Shown in pieces: positions 1-5,171 of a stretch of DNA of 6,000 bases; position 1 is the first letter of the stretch, and the number at the start of each line of letters is the position of its first letter. Source of the stretch: an uncultured Pseudomonadota bacterium. GTDB taxonomy: Bacteria > SAR324 > NAC60-12. The notes beneath the pieces were generated by a model. The model had not been told where the DNA came from and did not search any database. It saw only the letters and a program-made list of their open reading frames with translations. Both the position numbers and the translations under genes were made by a program. Location of the stretch: contig CAJXNF010000192.1 of NCBI GenBank assembly GCA_913056375.1, positions 1 to 6,000 of the forward strand. Reading direction: 5' to 3'.

Positions 1-97
1 TAGTGAAATGTTCTCTAATGACTTTGCCGTTTTCGTCTATTACCCTAATAATACCTTCCCCCTTATTATAACTTTTTACTAAATCAATCAGTTCCAT
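1..97 (-). CDS. Hypothetical protein, partial (runs off left edge)
   Basis: An ATG at position 97 opens a minus-strand frame that stays open for 32 codons to the window edge. The protein begins MELIDLVKSYNKGEG and continues with a short stretch reading like two beta strands around an acidic turn (IIRVIDENGKVI). I do not recognise the family. It lies 18 bases downstream of the stop of the GTPNK gene and in the same frame, so the two could be neighbours in an operon or pieces of one broken gene. The codons are strongly AT-rich, unlike the genes to the right. No clear Shine-Dalgarno site precedes the start. The start choice is uncertain, because another ATG at 111 opens only a 7-codon frame that stops across this start. 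Confidence 0.4.
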   Translation of the reverse strand, partial: MELIDLVKSYNKGEGIIRVIDENGKVIREHFT

Positions 98-107
98 TTT
101 TCTAAAT

Positions 108-227
108 CCATATCTTTAGATTATATCTATAGAATTTACAAGCCCCTCAATTAAGTTCTCTAATCTTCCCTTTACTTCTGCTGTAATTTTATTTGGCGTT
201 CCTACTGTTCTTCCCATATCTTTAGAT
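108..227 (-). repeat. 14-bp direct repeat covering two start codons
   Basis: The plus-strand sequence CCATATCTTTAGAT occurs at 108-121 and again, identically, at 214-227. On the minus strand each copy reads ATCTAAAGATATGG and contains an ATG. The right copy starts the GTPNK gene; the left copy starts a 7-codon frame that overlaps the start of the next open frame. Two identical leaders 106 bases apart suggest a small duplication. Confidence 0.6.
116..217 (-). CDS. Small GTPNK-motif protein, possibly truncated
   Basis: This minus-strand frame encodes 33 residues, beginning MGRTVGTPNKITAEVKGRLE and ending NSIDII. From memory, a basic GxxxGTPNK start followed by an amphipathic helix is typical of small DNA-associated proteins carried by phages and other mobile elements, often 80-110 residues long. 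At 33 residues this copy looks cut short by its TAA. The frame stays open after that stop and leads into the next reading frame, so it may be a nonsense-truncated relic. The AT-rich codon use differs from the rest of the window and suggests recent transfer. The function is unknown and a role in DNA binding or packaging is only a guess. The start is the only ATG that gives the full motif. Confidence 0.5.
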   Translation of the reverse strand: MGRTVGTPNKITAEVKGRLENLIEGLVNSIDII

Positions 228-324
228 AATTAATTATGATAACATAAAAAAAAATCATAGAGTTATTTATTAATTTGCTTATAATCAATGAAAGCTAAAA
301 AGTAAGTTATCTCTAATGAAGTAC

Positions 325-1068
325 TTAAAGTGAATATAAAGCAAAGACCAAAAAAATGCCAAAAGCTTGATCGGTTCCAGAGGCTTCAGCTGAGATAAGA
401 TCTTTGCCTTGTCCTGTCAAAATAACGCCTTGAAAGTTATTAATACCATAAATCTGATTTAATCCCACCGCATTTCCAATCAACCTATCATTTCCTTTTT
501 TCAGTTTGATTTCGCCTTCATTCGCGATACCTTCAACAAATATCCCGCCCGCAGAACTACCGCTAACTAAGTGGAGTTAGCGGTCGGTGTTGATGTTGCC
601 CAAATTCTGAATGCCACCACCAGAGGAAACAATAAAATCTTTGCCATCACTAAAATCGACATCACCCAAGTTCTGGAAAAATCCAGTAAACAAATTATCT
701 CCAAAGATCCCTCCTTCGTCAGCTATTGCACCTTCATTGGTTAGTAAGCGAGTAATAATTGTTCCATTTAAAACAAATTCATCACCTACAGGGATGCTCA
801 CAGAAGGTTCAACAATGATTTCTCTGCCTTGAGCAAAGGCCTCACGCAAAAGCCGAATTGACTGTCCTTTGAGCTCCTCAGTCGACGCAGGCCCGTAAGA
901 ACCACTTGCAAGATCGCTGATAACTTGCTCAAGATCCCTCAATACATTTTCAATTTCACCAATTTCAACATTGATACCCATTTCCGAAAGAGAAGCAGCA
1001 ACCTCTAATACGCCTTCTGACTGAAGCATATCCAAAAGGTTTTGAAATTGATCTTGCGAAAGAAACAC
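325..1068 (-). pseudogene. Truncated paralog of the RTX-like repeat protein
   Basis: From a GTG at 1068, this minus-strand frame aligns without gaps to residues 1-163 of the intact 572-residue protein at 1770-3488. About half the positions are identical over the stretch starting at the shared YGPAS motif. Both copies have a helical N-terminal segment, then YGPAS, then GRxIIxEP, and then an LTNEG motif. An in-frame TAA at 577-579 replaces an asparagine codon. Homology resumes immediately after it (LVSG, then KGNDRLIGN, identical in both copies) and fades near 345, where AT-rich unrelated sequence begins and the frame ends at 325. So it has one nonsense mutation plus loss of the C-terminal two thirds. 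The N-terminal piece of about 163 residues could still be made. The frame is open upstream of 1068, but the alignment favours the GTG. It faces away from its intact paralog. Confidence 0.85.
559..584. repeat. Perfect 10-bp inverted repeat holding the premature stop
   Basis: ACCGCTAACT at 559-568 and AGTTAGCGGT at 575-584 are exact reverse complements separated by six bases. The premature TAA of the paralog pseudogene (577-579, minus strand) lies in the right arm. No T-run follows on either strand, so it is not an intrinsic terminator. Confidence 0.8.
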
Positions 1069-1316
1069 GATTGAAACCCCAAGAAAGCGAAGATATTTGT
1101 AAAGCAATCTGAAACAATTGGTTTCCAGATGCATGATTACCTTATCAGCAAACTGGATGTAGCAAACTGAGCCTTTGAGGCTCTCTTGGATTATGTAAAA
1201 GCTCAAGGAGTTCGACAGCCAGGATGCTGAGCTCCTCTGTTACTGGCCCGATGCCGCCTCCATCGCCCAGGTCTGGTTTGTGCTCATGCACCCAGGAAAA
1301 AGCGTGCCCGATGCTA
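1069..1316. other. Junction region without a supported gene
   Basis: This stretch lies between the start of the paralog pseudogene and the IS relic. The minus-strand frame of the pseudogene stays open through it, but with no good start and no match to the intact paralog. About 1206-1316 is GC-rich and reads openly in several frames, for example a plus-strand frame around 1205-1340, none of which I recognise. It may be further IS remnant or scrambled flanking DNA. Confidence 0.4.
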
Positions 1317-1516
1317 GCGCTCCTCCTTCTCCTTGCTCTTCTGTCTCTGCGTAAACAGCTCACTGGCACCATCCAGCACCTGCTTTTTCGATCAATCACC
1401 TGAATCGGGAAAATGGCGTGATTGACGACGATCCCCTGGATCGTCTTGCGGCCACTAATCGCCTCCATGGAAACTCAGGACTTGAATTCGGGACTGTGGC
1501 TGCGGCGCTTGCTCAT
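1317..1516 (-). pseudogene. IS3-family transposase orfA, degraded
   Basis: Read on the minus strand from an ATG at 1516, the sequence gives MSKRRSHSPEFKS, a stop, then MEAISGRKTIQGIVVNHA, then FPIQV. After a one-base shift it gives KKQVLDGASELFTQ and KSKEKEE. This matches, from memory, the very common IS3-family OrfA, whose usual order is SPEFKARVAMEAISGRKT, then HPIQVSQWKKQ, then LDGASELF. OrfA is the helix-turn-helix DNA-binding subunit that joins OrfB by frameshifting. Two lesions are visible. A TGA at 1475-1477 stands where the family has arginine, and one base has been lost around 1389-1396, where eight bases replace the nine coding for SQW. A TAG at 1314-1316 ends the remnant. OrfB is absent. 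Confidence 0.85.
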
Positions 1517-1598
1517 GAGTGAGAGACCCCATTTCAGGAGCGGCAACCCGCCTCAGAGGTTAACGACGGGACTTGTCCAGAAAAACCAGACCAGCACA
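1317..1598 (-). mobile_element. Relic of an IS3-family insertion sequence
   Basis: The region holds the broken orfA and, upstream of it, a terminal-repeat-like sequence at 1574-1598 that reads on the minus strand as TGTGCTGGTCTGG followed by TTTTTCTGGACA. It begins with TG, as IS3-family ends do. GC content drops abruptly right outside it, at about 1600. I found no matching inverted end to the left, so the orfB side has been deleted or rearranged. The exact outer base (1596 or 1598) is uncertain. Confidence 0.7.
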
Positions 1599-1626
1599 GG
1601 TAAAAAATCAAAAAATATTATTTATT

Positions 1627-1656
1627 TTCACCATAGTTAACTATATTTTGTATAAT
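1627..1656 (+). promoter_or_regulatory. Candidate sigma-70 promoter with palindrome in spacer
   Basis: A perfect TATAAT lies at 1651-1656, with TTCACC (4 of 6 matches to TTGACA) at 1627-1632 and an 18-base spacer. The spacer contains ATAGTTAACTAT (1633-1644), a perfect 12-bp palindrome that could be an operator. Transcription would start near 1663 and leave a leader of about 107 bases before the 572-residue gene. The region is AT-rich, so a chance match is possible. Confidence 0.4.
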
Positions 1657-1716
1657 CAACAACGTTTTTATGAAAATTTTCGATTTCCTCTCAAGCGGTA
1701 AATGCATAATTAGCAT

Positions 1717-1746
1717 GCAGCCTGAATAAGCTTGGATTCATGCTGC
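1717..1746 (+). promoter_or_regulatory. Leader hairpin upstream of the RTX-like gene
   Basis: GCAGCCTGAAT (1717-1727) can pair with ATTCATGCTGC (1736-1746) with one mismatch across an 8-base loop. It ends 23 bases before the ATG, within the presumed leader transcript. No T-run follows, so it is not a terminator. It may affect translation or message stability, but no known riboswitch is recognisable. Confidence 0.4.
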
Positions 1747-1769
1747 CGTTTTCCATTAATTTCTAAATT

Positions 1770-3488
1770 ATGGCTATTGACCCAAACTCAATTGAAAGAC
1801 TCCTGGATTTAGTTGAAGCAGGAGATCCCCAACTTATTGCGGAGATCTTCGCCGGCTTGGATATCGTTATTGACCCTGAGGAGCTTCAGCCACTTATTGA
1901 TGACATCAAAGCGGCGGTCAAGTTCCTCGAAGAACAGACTTATGGTCCTGCATCTCCCGAGGAGCTCAGAGAACAAAAGCTTCGCCTTCTCACTGAAGCC
2001 GTCGTTCCAGGAAGAGATATTATTATTGAACCAGTTGTGAAAGTTCCAGAAGGAGAGGAGCTTGTTTTAAATGGTTCGCTTCTTACAAGTATCCTCACCA
2101 ACGAAGGGTTACTCACTGATACAACAATTTCGCTTGGAGACAATCTGCTTGGGGAATTTTTCCTTAACACTGGAGAGATTCGGTTTAATGAGGGGCAAGA
2201 CTTTGTCATATCACGTGGCAGTGGTATAATTAATGAAGGATTTATCACTACTGGCAACAACTTAGATTTGGTCAGCGGAACCGCAACTGGCGGGAATGTC
2301 GTTGACGGCGTACTTAACTCAGGCGTGATTGGTTTAGATAAAGGAAATGACAGGTTAATTGGCAATGGAATCGGCACCCTTGACGTTGACGGCATTGATA
2401 ATCAAAACTTAATCACCACAGGAAAGGGTGACGACCTCATTGCGGCCAAAGCTGTAGGCAATAATGGGATTGCAGGTATCAACAATTTGGGCACAATTTT
2501 TACGGGTCAAGGTGACGATAGAATTTTAGGCGCAGGCACTGATTTAACCGGTATTGCTGAAGGAGGTTTTTCATTTGGTGTCTCTACTGGAGAACAATTT
2601 GAAGACGAAAATGGCGAAATCCAATTTATTTTAAACACCTTGATCAACACTGGATCAGGAGCGGATGAAGTCGTAGGAATTTCAATTTTAGAAAATTCTA
2701 GCGAGTTTATCGGCAATTCCGCAGGAGTCATTAACCAAGCAGGAACTATTCGCCTTGGAGATGGTGATGATAGGCTGTTTGGTGAATCACTTACTTCAGG
2801 CCCTCAAACTTCCGTAGGTATTGCTGCCTTTGGGCGATTCGTTTTCTTTGATGACGTGCCCCCGGCACCAGCAACGATTGATCTAGGAGATGGTAATGAC
2901 ACCGTGACTGGCATTGGTGAATCGGAGGGTGGATTTCAAGCAGGGGGGATTGGCCTGTTTTTCTCAGAACTGATATCCAATAGCGGAAATAATGCCATCC
3001 AAGGTGAGGGCTTCGGTGGCGTCGTCACTGCTGGTATTCTTGTTGATGATTTCAGTCGTATCAAACTTGGAAATGGTAGTGACTCACTTACAGGTTCTGC
3101 TTTTGGTGGTTTCTTTAATGCTGGAATTTCCAATGATGGCTTAATCCAACTAGGGAAGGGGAGTGATCTGATTGATGCCAGCATTGGTGGTTTTGCAGGG
3201 TCTGGTGAGACGCAGCTAGGGGGTGGTGATGATGAAATTCGTGGTTTTGGCACAGGCCAGTTCTTTGGTGGAGGTGGCACAGATACCATTTCATTGGGTG
3301 AAGGAGTCTACGATTTTGATTCGTCCGCAGGGACTCTTACCTCTGAATCTGGCACCACGATGAATCTTAGAAATATTGAGGAAATAAAGGGGTTTAATGA
3401 CATGCAATCAGTTGCTTTGGTCGATGGCCAGTTTGTTATTGATGCAAACAATGAGCTTGTGCCACTCCCTCCACTTGGTATTATGTAG
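1770..3488 (+). CDS. RTX-like calcium-binding repeat protein, probably secreted
   Basis: The 572-residue acidic protein has three parts. Residues 1-57 are helical and acidic. Residues 58-165 form a segment conserved in the decayed paralog (YGPAS at 58-62, GRDIIIEP at 81-88, LTNEG at 109-113). Residues 185-510 are repeats. The repeats carry GxGxD-type motifs near residues 190, 218, 246, 295, 330, 373, 434, 462, 484 and 501, such as GDGDDRLFG, usually separated by G-I-x-N-x-G-x-I strands. In RTX proteins such turns bind calcium in a beta-roll. Here they occur singly every 20-60 residues rather than as tight nonapeptide arrays. The C-terminus (FVIDANNELVPLPPLGIM) could serve as an uncleaved type I export signal. 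There is no N-terminal signal peptide and no enzymatic domain. ATG at 1770 is supported by alignment with the paralog, though no Shine-Dalgarno site is seen. An adhesin or surface role is inference. Confidence 0.9.
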   Translation: MAIDPNSIERLLDLVEAGDPQLIAEIFAGLDIVIDPEELQPLIDDIKAAVKFLEEQTYGPASPEELREQKLRLLTEAVVPGRDIIIEPVVKVPEGEELVLNGSLLTSILTNEGLLTDTTISLGDNLLGEFFLNTGEIRFNEGQDFVISRGSGIINEGFITTGNNLDLVSGTATGGNVVDGVLNSGVIGLDKGNDRLIGNGIGTLDVDGIDNQNLITTGKGDDLIAAKAVGNNGIAGINNLGTIFTGQGDDRILGAGTDLTGIAEGGFSFGVSTGEQFEDENGEIQFILNTLINTGSGADEVVGISILENSSEFIGNSAGVINQAGTIRLGDGDDRLFGESLTSGPQTSVGIAAFGRFVFFDDVPPAPATIDLGDGNDTVTGIGESEGGFQAGGIGLFFSELISNSGNNAIQGEGFGGVVTAGILVDDFSRIKLGNGSDSLTGSAFGGFFNAGISNDGLIQLGKGSDLIDASIGGFAGSGETQLGGGDDEIRGFGTGQFFGGGGTDTISLGEGVYDFDSSAGTLTSESGTTMNLRNIEEIKGFNDMQSVALVDGQFVIDANNELVPLPPLGIM

Positions 3489-3521
3489 CTGTGATTTGAT
3501 TAAGATTTTACAAGTAACTGT

Positions 3522-3546
3522 AAGCCCGCTTTTTGCGGGCTTTTTT
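3522..3546 (+). terminator. Intrinsic terminator of the RTX-like gene
   Basis: AAGCCCGC (3522-3529) and GCGGGCTT (3535-3542) form a perfect 8-bp stem with a TTTTT loop, followed by a T-run through 3546. It starts 34 bases after the TAG. The convergent minus-strand gene stops at 3545-3547, overlapping the T-run. In that direction the hairpin lacks a good T-run, so it may terminate both genes but better on the plus strand. Confidence 0.92.
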
Positions 3547-3805
3547 AACGTCGATAAAACTTGGGAGATCTCGAGGGAATTACAAAGCTGCTCGAGACAG
3601 CAGGGAAATCACCCGCAGGCGTGTCCTTCACCGTTTCCCATTTCTGAGAACAGGAGCGGCAGACGAGCGTCTCGTAAGTTGTCTCAAAGGGAGTTCCTTC
3701 ACCCGTCTTTGAGGCAGAAATAATTTCGAGATCAGGATGATCACAACAGTCAGGCGGAGCTGTTGTGAATTTGTTGCGTTCTACGCGCGGGGAAGAGGTG
3801 GTCAT
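3545..3805 (-). CDS. Small zinc-ribbon-like hypothetical protein
   Basis: The 86-residue protein has Cys20, Cys21 and His23, and a CRSC knuckle (Cys49, Cys52) about 25 residues later. This spacing fits a small zinc ribbon in which the CxxC pair and a Cys/His pair hold one metal. The sequence between (TYETLVCRSCSQKWET) reads like a beta hairpin leading into a zinc knuckle. The ends are Ser/Thr/Pro-rich and probably disordered. No enzymatic motif is visible, so a nucleic-acid or protein-binding role is only a guess. It begins 28 bases after the extended end of the upstream minus-strand gene, so the two probably share a transcript. It converges on the RTX-like gene, with its stop codon inside that gene's terminator T-run. 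The ATG at 3805 is the natural start; no Shine-Dalgarno site is seen. Confidence 0.65.
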   Translation of the reverse strand: MTTSSPRVERNKFTTAPPDCCDHPDLEIISASKTGEGTPFETTYETLVCRSCSQKWETVKDTPAGDFPAVSSSFVIPSRSPKFYRR

Positions 3806-3819
3806 GATTCAGATAAACA

Positions 3820-3837
3820 AGGATTTACAGGATTTAC
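3820..3837. repeat. 9-bp tandem duplication
   Basis: AGGATTTAC is present twice in direct succession at 3820-3828 and 3829-3837. It lies just upstream of the zinc-ribbon-like gene and overlaps the extended stop codon of the gene before it. Confidence 0.6.
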
Positions 3838-3944
3838 TTCATGCCGAAAGCATTGAATGCTAGGCGCTTCTGGATTTCAGGAAGGAATTCTTCTCTGAAA
3901 GTCCGATATTCTTCCTCCGTGTCGCAAACCTCGCCATTAACAGC
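3834..3944 (-). pseudogene. In-frame coding-like tail after the TAA
   Basis: Directly after the TAA at 3945-3947, the same frame continues for 36 codons (AVNGEVCDTEEEYRTFREEF and onward, ending NAFGMK) to a TAA at 3834-3836. The composition is protein-like, with acidic and amphipathic helix character, and no start codon is available near its beginning. The simplest reading is that the original gene was 118 residues long and acquired a nonsense mutation. Stop readthrough is possible but unsupported. Confidence 0.5.
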
Positions 3945-4190
3945 TTAATTAATTGCGCGCTGCGTCAGGCACCAAGAGTCAATGATCCAGGTAGCGATTC
4001 CTAAATCCAGCTTTTCTGGATCTTCGGGCAGCTCTTCAGGCAGATCAATTTCAGAATCAGCCAGAAGCTTTTCAAGCTCATCCTGTGCTTCATAGATACT
4101 CGCCATCATGCGCTTCGTGATGGCGACGTGGCGCGCTTTGAGATGCCGCCTCTCCGCCGATAGGTCGGGCGAAGTTCTGGGAATTGTCAT
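3945..4190 (-). CDS. Small helical hypothetical protein, possibly nonsense-truncated
   Basis: From an ATG at 4190 this minus-strand frame gives 81 residues. A basic helix (residues 10-30, rich in Arg, His and Lys) is followed by an acidic, leucine-rich helix and a proline-acidic linker (around DSEIDLPEELPEDPEK), then a Trp-containing segment ending QRAIN. I do not recognise the family. The frame continues upstream to 4295, but the added residues look poorly conserved in style. ATG 4190 follows an AT-rich stretch and gives the most protein-like start. The TAA at 3945-3947 is followed in the same frame by 36 more coding-like codons, described separately. It is probably co-transcribed with the zinc-ribbon-like gene. 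Confidence 0.55.
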   Translation of the reverse strand: MTIPRTSPDLSAERRHLKARHVAITKRMMASIYEAQDELEKLLADSEIDLPEELPEDPEKLDLGIATWIIDSWCLTQRAIN

Positions 4191-4438
4191 TGCAAGTAGA
4201 AAATAAACAACAGAGAAAAAGATTCGCGGTCTTACGGTCTCGGGCTTACTGCGGGCCATTTCGCGTTGATCTCGCCGGAACCACCGCGCAGTCACGACGG
4301 AAACTCATTTCTTGCAGGCATTGATTAAGCCGTAACCAACGACTCGACCACCGCATGGTCCGAGCAGTGGAATCGTTTGCCTGCGGAGCAGCCGCGCGGG
4401 GAGAACTACATGGAGAACTCCCCTTCCAGCCGCGACTA
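4191..4438. other. GC-rich stretch without a supported gene
   Basis: Short frames are open on both strands and exclude one another. The plus-strand frame through about 4335-4610 has GC-rich third positions and a plausible middle part (WSEQWNRLPAEQPRGENY around 4352-4405). It has no good start and runs antisense to the better minus-strand gene at 4439-4570. It may be a relic of an older gene. Confidence 0.35.
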
Positions 4439-4570
4439 TCAGGCTTGCCAGTCGCCGATGCCGTTCCAGGCAACGTTGAGTTCCATGCGAACCCAATCGG
4501 TCATCTCGCGATTAACTCCGGGATCTTCAGCGGGAATTCTCACGGAGAAGAAATCCACAAACATCATCAT
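4439..4570 (-). CDS. Small hypothetical protein, 43 residues
   Basis: This minus-strand frame starts with three consecutive ATGs (4570, 4567, 4564) and encodes MMMFVDFFSVRIPAEDPGV, then MTDWVRMELNVAWNGIGDWQA. It is too short for automatic ORF calling, but it reads like a real, compact protein with three Trp residues and alternating hydrophobic strands. TGA at 4439-4441 is followed at once by TAG, a double stop. The AGGCGG 14-19 bases upstream is a weak ribosome site at best. I do not recognise a family. The start among the three ATGs cannot be decided from the sequence. It is oriented with the small genes to its left and away from the plus-strand cluster to its right. Confidence 0.5.
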   Translation of the reverse strand: MMMFVDFFSVRIPAEDPGVNREMTDWVRMELNVAWNGIGDWQA

Positions 4571-4887
4571 CAATTTGATGCCGCCTAAGTGTTCTGTCTC
4601 AGCAGGTTGAAAGTTGCAGCAGCATTTGCCTCTGGCCTGATTCGTTCAAGCAGACGCATCAACAGGTATCGATGCACGCCAGGCCAGGCCGAATGCAAAT
4701 ACTAAAAAGTGAACAACACAATTCGGTAGAATATACAAACAGGCAGTAGTTTAATTGACATGCAAGCAGATAACGCATTAAGCAAGAAGATCACTTAATT
4801 GCAGCACGTGCATCCTCAGAAGAGATGACGCGTGCAGACCAGAAGCAGTAAGGTGCTTACGGTCAGGCGATGACAATAAAAGAATAG
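4571..4887. other. Intergenic region with inverted repeat and decayed frame
   Basis: No intact gene is supported here. It holds the inverted repeat at 4622-4696 and a perfect TTGACA at 4755-4760 with no good -10 at the normal spacing. A plus-strand frame at 4795-4887 (LIAARASSEEMTRADQKQ, stop, GAYGQAMTIKE, stop) ends in a TAG that directly abuts the ATG of the next gene. That frame is coding-like but has two stops and no start, so it may be a decayed gene. Confidence 0.4.
4622..4696. repeat. Imperfect inverted repeat, possible hairpin
   Basis: GCATT at 4622-4626 and TGGCCTG at 4633-4639 can pair with CAGGCCA at 4680-4686 and AATGC at 4692-4696, leaving an internal bulge and a loop of 40 bases. 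No T-run follows on either strand. It lies between oppositely oriented genes. It could be a structured RNA, an IS-end remnant or chance. Confidence 0.35.
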
Positions 4888-5019
4888 ATGGCAACGACGA
4901 ATGGCATGGGCCTTCCTGGTCCATCAGCACTACAACCAATCCAAAATCCAAATGCTCGCATTGACACTAAGGGGCAGAACATCGCGGCCCTGCCTGACAG
5001 AACCGTTGTCTATTACTGA
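4888..5019 (+). CDS. Small hypothetical protein, 43 residues
   Basis: The frame from ATG 4888 encodes MATTNGMGLPGPSALQPIQN and onward, ending LPDRTVVYY. It is rich in Gly, Pro, Asn and Gln, so probably extended rather than helical, with a hydrophobic, aromatic C-terminus. I recognise no family. A TAG directly precedes the ATG, and the next gene begins two bases after the TGA, a spacing typical of coupled translation. That supports the idea that both are genuinely translated. There is no clear Shine-Dalgarno site. A second in-frame Met lies at residue 7. It heads a run of small plus-strand genes. Confidence 0.55.
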   Translation: MATTNGMGLPGPSALQPIQNPNARIDTKGQNIAALPDRTVVYY

Positions 5020-5021
5020 AT

Positions 5022-5162
5022 ATGGATATTGAACAAGCAGAAGAGCAGCTAAAGATAATTTCAGAGCGCTGTGAGAACAGAGCAGATGTAGAACGGGAGG
5101 TCAATAGCCTCCCAAAAAAAGAGAAGATGGAGATTGTCTTTGCGTTAACACGTAAAGACTAA
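5022..5162 (+). CDS. Small helical hypothetical protein, 46 residues
   Basis: The protein begins MDIEQAEEQLKIISERCENR and ends EKMEIVFALTRKD. It is highly charged and predicted by eye to form two amphipathic helices separated near the SLPKK turn, with a single cysteine at residue 17. Such small helical hairpins are common as regulators or phage accessory proteins, but nothing specific can be assigned. The start lies two bases after the preceding TGA (TGAATATG), so translation is likely coupled. The next gene starts 9 or 24 bases after its TAA. It is too short for automatic calling, but the strong helical periodicity and tight spacing argue that it is real. Confidence 0.65.
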   Translation: MDIEQAEEQLKIISERCENRADVEREVNSLPKKEKMEIVFALTRKD

Positions 5163-5171
5163 TACGAAGAC

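Noticed and set aside
559..584. Intrinsic terminator at the perfect hairpin
   Set aside because: No T-run follows on either strand.
577..1206. Taking the full 209-residue minus-strand frame as the intact gene
   Set aside because: The upstream start is TTG with no support, and the alignment to the paralog begins at the GTG at 1068. Homology continues past the stop at 577.
1145..1468. A 107-residue minus-strand frame
   Set aside because: Its first third is the central part of the broken IS3 orfA. After the single-base deletion it runs in the wrong frame through Arg-rich nonsense, so it is not a gene.
1422..1640. Plus-strand 72-residue frame
   Set aside because: It lies antisense to the IS orfA relic and crosses the IS end into the promoter region.
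1940..3289. Minus-strand frames within the RTX-like gene
   Set aside because: These Pro/Ser-rich frames are the antisense shadow of Gly/Asp repeat codons in a well-supported gene.
1770..3488. A DNA-level tandem repeat or CRISPR-like array
   Set aside because: The repeats are at the protein level and diverged in DNA. There are no equal-length direct repeats with regular spacers.
4355..4610. Two overlapping plus-strand frames of 77 codons
   Set aside because: They lie antisense to a more protein-like minus-strand gene, have poor starts (the second uses TTG), and match nothing I know. A relic is possible.
4755..4783. Promoter at the perfect TTGACA
   Set aside because: No acceptable -10 box at 16-18 bases (TTAAGC at 17), so it is noted only as a partial match.
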